A stretch of 8,938 nt of DNA, from assembly GCA_964506325.1 (NCBI GenBank), contig CAZDLO010000133.1:1-8938 (forward strand). The letters run 5' to 3'. The DNA is from CAINVV01 sp964506325 (GTDB lineage: Bacteria; Bacteroidota; Bacteroidia; Bacteroidales; Prolixibacteraceae). The position numbers were made by a program, and so were the translations under genes. Position 1 is the stretch's first letter. Every line of letters begins with the position of its first letter. Below the pieces are notes generated by a model. The model did no database searches, was not told the origin of the DNA, and saw only the letters and a program-made list of their open reading frames with translations. Shown piece after piece: positions 5,981-8,938 of the stretch.

Positions 5981-8938
5981 ATGAAAAGACCTGTCCCTTA
6001 CCTGGTTTTTACATGGATTATTCTTTCCTGTTCCCCGCTGTGTACCCGGGCTCATGCTACAGTCTGTTTCACAAAGGAAAACAAGGGTGTTTCAGGCACC
6101 AGGGAATACTCCTCCATTGTGACCTCATCGGATTTTTTGCTGTTTCTAAATATTCCCGGCCAGGAATGGTCTGGATCTGATTGTATGGATTTGCAGCTGG
6201 ATAGCCCTTTGCGGCTGACACCATCGGCCAGTGAAGTGCCATATCTTTTCAGCAAGGAAGGAGGGTCTTTGACGGGCACTTCCTCGTTGGCGGATAACGG
6301 GGACTTTACCGGCGAAGATAATGGGAACAGCAGAATTCCGGATGCCCCCGGGAATGCACTGGTGGATAACACCCCGCCGGTGGTTTGGGGTGTGGATGTA
6401 CCCAGCGGTGTGGTTAAGGGAGCCGGGATAAACCTGGATTTTGGGGTTTACATGAGTGAGGCAACTGTTGTCAACACCTCCGGAGGGACCCCTTATTTGG
6501 ATGTTACCCTTGATATTGGCGGAACGGTTCATGCATCCTACTTAAGTGGAACTGGTACCCAATACCTCACATTCAGATATACGATTGTTGCCGGGAATTT
6601 CGACGATAACGGTATTGACCTTGGAAATGTTGTCATAACGAACGGCGGTACGCTTCAAGATGCAGCCGGCAGCAATGCCAATCTGACCCTCACCAATGTG
6701 GGAAACACGGCGTCTATCCGGGTGGATGCCATTGCTCCCAGGATTATTTCTGTTTCAGTTCCTGCAGCCAAAACCTATAAAGAATATGAGTGGCTGGAAT
6801 TTACAGTTAATTATGACAAAAGGGTCAATATACCAGGAACTCCTTACCTGGACCTGACCCTTGATACTGGAGGTACGGTTCAAGCAACCTATGATTTCGG
6901 CAACAGTACTTACACACAAATTGTATTCAGCTACCAGGTGGTTGCCGGTAACCTCGATGTAACCGGAATCTCCCTTGGTGCTTCCATTATTGCGAACGGC
7001 AGTACAGTGAAAGATGTTGCAGGCAACAACGCCAATTTGACCCTAAACAATGTGGGTAGTACAGCCAATGTGCAGGTCGATGCTGTGGCTCCAACGGTTA
7101 CCTCGGTAGGTGCTCCCTCCGATGGTCCTTACAAAGCAGGTGCAAACCTTGATTTTACTGTCAATATGAGCGAGGCAACCTACATGAGGACAGGAGGAAG
7201 CGCTTTTCTGATTGTGACCCTGGATACAGGGGGGGAAATCCATCCCGTTTACCTGTCGGGGAGTGGAACAACAGTACTCACTTTCCGGTATACGTTGGTT
7301 CCGGGACTGCAGGACCTGACTGGAATTACGGTGGGCAGTTCCATTTCAACCAACAGCGGCGACCTTAAGGATGCCACAGGAAACTATGCAGTTACGGGCC
7401 TGAATAATGTGGAAGGAACAAGCAATGTGCTGGTGGATGCAATTGCGCCTGTAATATCGTCCGTTAGTGCTCCTGCGAATGGCTCCTACAAGGAGGGTGC
7501 GAACCTGGATTTCACGGTGAACATGAGTGAAACAACCACGGTAGATTGCACAGCGGGAACTCCTTATATTAATGTGATAATGGAGTCGGCCACCGTTCAT
7601 GCAGAGTACCTGAGTGGCAGCGGCACCTCAGCCCTGACTTTCCGGTATACCGTGGTGTCCGGGGACAAGGCCAGGTATGGCATAGGCATAGGAGCCGGCA
7701 CTTACCTCGAGGCCAATGGCGGCCTCATGAGGGATATCGCAGGAAACAGTGCATACCTGTATCTTAACGGGGGCTGGTTCAGTAATGTTCTGGTAGATAC
7801 GACGGTTCCTACCGTATTGTCAGTTTATTGGCCCGATTCAAAGACTTACAAGAAAGGTGCGAACCTGGATTTCACTGTTTCCCTGAGCAAGAATACCATT
7901 GTCAGCGGAATACCCTACCTGGAGGTGACAATGGATACAGGCGGCACTGTACAGGCATCCTACCTGAGTGGCAGCGGCACATCCTCCTTCATATTCCGGT
8001 ATACTGTGGCTGCGGGCAACCTGGACCTTACCGGAATTGATGTGGGATCCTCCATCATATTAAATGGCGGGTCACTCACGGATGCTGCCGGGCACAATGC
8101 AGTAGTCACGATTAGCAACAACAACGCATACAGTTCCACGGTTTATGTGGATGCCGTTGGACCTGTGGTTACCTCTGTGGAGGTTCCGGCCGACTCAACC
8201 TATTCTGGGGGTCAGACACTCTGGTTCAATGTCCACTTTAATGAACCGGCCATTGCCAGTGTTAACGGTGGTTGGCCTTACTTTGAAGTGACATTTGATA
8301 CAGGTGGTACTGTTCAGGCGAGATACGAGAGCCGCAGCGGTTCAGTTCTGACCTTTAAATACAGAATATTGTCCGGCTATCTGGATACCAATGGTATTGT
8401 GGTGGGCACCTCAATTGTGCTCAATGGGGGCAATATCTACGATAATTATTCCAACGCAGCCTCACTTGCCCTAACGAATATAGGGAGTACAGCCAATGTG
8501 AAGGTAGATGCCCTTGCCCCGACTGTCAGCTCTGTCAGTGTTCCTGCCAACGGAACCTACGTAGCGGGTCAGAATCTGGATTTTACGGTCAATATGAGTG
8601 AAGCAACCACGCTTGACCTGACGGGAGGCACCCCTTATCTGGGCGTGACCCTGGATACGGGCGGTACCGTGCAGGCGGCTTACCTGAGCGGCAGCGGTAC
8701 TTCAGCCCTGGTCTTCCGCTACACGGTGGTTTCCGGTAACAGGGATCAGACAGGCATAGCAGTAGTTTCTCCCCTGGTGCACAATGGTGGCACTCTTAAG
8801 GATGTTGTTGGCAATTTTGCTGATCTGACACTTAACAGCGTAGGCAGTACAGCCAATGTCAAGGTGGATGCAGTTGCCCCGACAGTCAGCTCTGTCAGTG
8901 TTCCGGCCAACGGGACCTATTGCACAGGCCAGAACCTG
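5981..8938 (+). CDS. Large secreted Ig-like repeat protein, adhesin-like (3' end beyond window)
   Basis: The frame from ATG 5981 is open for all 986 codons to the window edge. Residues 1-26 form a signal peptide: basic start (KRP), hydrophobic core (YLVFTWIILS), then AHA (24-26) as a signal peptidase I site. ILSC with Cys17 is a possible lipobox alternative. Residues 27-127 are a unique, Ser/Gly/Asp-rich region that I do not recognise. From residue 128 there are seven tandem repeats of 118-120 residues and the first 25 residues of an eighth. Each begins VDxxAP and contains a LDFTVNMSEA-like strand, a PYLxVTLDTGGTVQA block, YLSGSGTSxLxFRYTVV, TGIxVGxSI, GGxLxDAAGN and NVGSTANVxVDA. This is the pattern of bacterial Ig-like (Big-type) beta-sandwich arrays in cell-surface proteins, presumably used as a stalk for adhesion or display. 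No catalytic residues or anchoring domain are visible; a C-terminal sorting domain (for example type IX) would lie outside the window. The start is preceded by an AT-rich leader without Shine-Dalgarno. Confidence 0.9.
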   Translation, partial: MKRPVPYLVFTWIILSCSPLCTRAHATVCFTKENKGVSGTREYSSIVTSSDFLLFLNIPGQEWSGSDCMDLQLDSPLRLTPSASEVPYLFSKEGGSLTGTSSLADNGDFTGEDNGNSRIPDAPGNALVDNTPPVVWGVDVPSGVVKGAGINLDFGVYMSEATVVNTSGGTPYLDVTLDIGGTVHASYLSGTGTQYLTFRYTIVAGNFDDNGIDLGNVVITNGGTLQDAAGSNANLTLTNVGNTASIRVDAIAPRIISVSVPAAKTYKEYEWLEFTVNYDKRVNIPGTPYLDLTLDTGGTVQATYDFGNSTYTQIVFSYQVVAGNLDVTGISLGASIIANGSTVKDVAGNNANLTLNNVGSTANVQVDAVAPTVTSVGAPSDGPYKAGANLDFTVNMSEATYMRTGGSAFLIVTLDTGGEIHPVYLSGSGTTVLTFRYTLVPGLQDLTGITVGSSISTNSGDLKDATGNYAVTGLNNVEGTSNVLVDAIAPVISSVSAPANGSYKEGANLDFTVNMSETTTVDCTAGTPYINVIMESATVHAEYLSGSGTSALTFRYTVVSGDKARYGIGIGAGTYLEANGGLMRDIAGNSAYLYLNGGWFSNVLVDTTVPTVLSVYWPDSKTYKKGANLDFTVSLSKNTIVSGIPYLEVTMDTGGTVQASYLSGSGTSSFIFRYTVAAGNLDLTGIDVGSSIILNGGSLTDAAGHNAVVTISNNNAYSSTVYVDAVGPVVTSVEVPADSTYSGGQTLWFNVHFNEPAIASVNGGWPYFEVTFDTGGTVQARYESRSGSVLTFKYRILSGYLDTNGIVVGTSIVLNGGNIYDNYSNAASLALTNIGSTANVKVDALAPTVSSVSVPANGTYVAGQNLDFTVNMSEATTLDLTGGTPYLGVTLDTGGTVQAAYLSGSGTSALVFRYTVVSGNRDQTGIAVVSPLVHNGGTLKDVVGNFADLTLNSVGSTANVKVDAVAPTVSSVSVPANGTYCTGQNL
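6362..8938 (+). repeat. Tandem coding repeat array, about 357-nt unit (7 full units plus part of an eighth)
   Basis: Aligning on the VDxxAP codons gives unit starts at 6362, 6722, 7076, 7433, 7793, 8147, 8504 and 8864. The spacings are 360, 354, 357, 360, 354, 357 and 360 nt, all multiples of three, so every length change is in frame. The protein units are well conserved but DNA identity varies. The best pair is 8491-8560 against 8851-8920, where I count 62 of 70 identical bases at an offset of 360. Units 2 (6722-7075) and 6 (8147-8503) are the most divergent in sequence. The array expands and contracts by in-frame duplication, as is usual for surface-protein stalks. Confidence 0.92.

Noticed and set aside
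6052..8040. Several frames on both strands inside the repeat-protein gene (for example 6146-6532, 7043-7243, 7346-7600 minus; 7828-8040 plus)
   Set aside because: They are shadows of the repeated coding sequence; the same motif DNA gives similar antisense peptides in different units.
6362..8938. Direct repeats considered as a CRISPR array
   Set aside because: The units are about 357 nt, contiguous and in frame, with no spacers; they encode protein repeats.

Overview
The window looks like part of a draft Bacteroidota genome, perhaps Marinilabiliales or Prolixibacteraceae. That is inference from three things: AT-rich A-tract leaders without Shine-Dalgarno sequences (for example before 816, 2226 and 5981), a Tat-exported Gfo/Idh/MocA-type oxidoreductase with a lipobox-like cysteine, and a secreted GH78 glycosidase. 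A run of exactly 100 N (5553-5652) shows it is a scaffold with an unresolved gap.

Left part (1-5009) is a sugar-utilisation locus. A minus-strand gene is cut by the left edge (1-139). It begins with a twin-arginine signal and a Rossmann fold and is the start of a Gfo/Idh/MocA-family oxidoreductase. After a 676-nt divergent spacer come two plus-strand genes: a 403-aa MFS sugar permease of the fucose-permease (FHS) type (816-2027) and a 927-aa exported GH78 alpha-L-rhamnosidase-like enzyme (2226-5009). The inferred logic is that the glycosidase releases a deoxysugar outside the cytoplasm, the permease imports a sugar, and the oxidoreductase acts on a sugar or glycoside in the periplasm. The GH78 active-site segment departs from the usual signature.

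Middle part (5010-5980) is a scar region. A minus-strand C-terminal gene remnant (5188-5328) is followed directly by a minus-strand terminator (5145-5185). A perfect hairpin lies just left of the N gap, and a decayed plus-strand transposase fragment carrying a DNGPE motif lies right of it (5801-5899). The simplest reading is that an insertion sequence, whole or decayed, occupies the gap.

Right part (5981 to the end) is one open reading frame of 986 codons with no stop in the window. It encodes a secreted protein with a signal peptide, a roughly 100-residue unique N-terminal part, and seven complete tandem Ig-like repeats of 118-120 residues plus the start of an eighth. It is a large surface or adhesin-like protein truncated by the window edge. 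No clearly new system is visible. The most useful second looks are the unusual GH78 signature, the structure of the repeat array, and the decayed genes around the gap.
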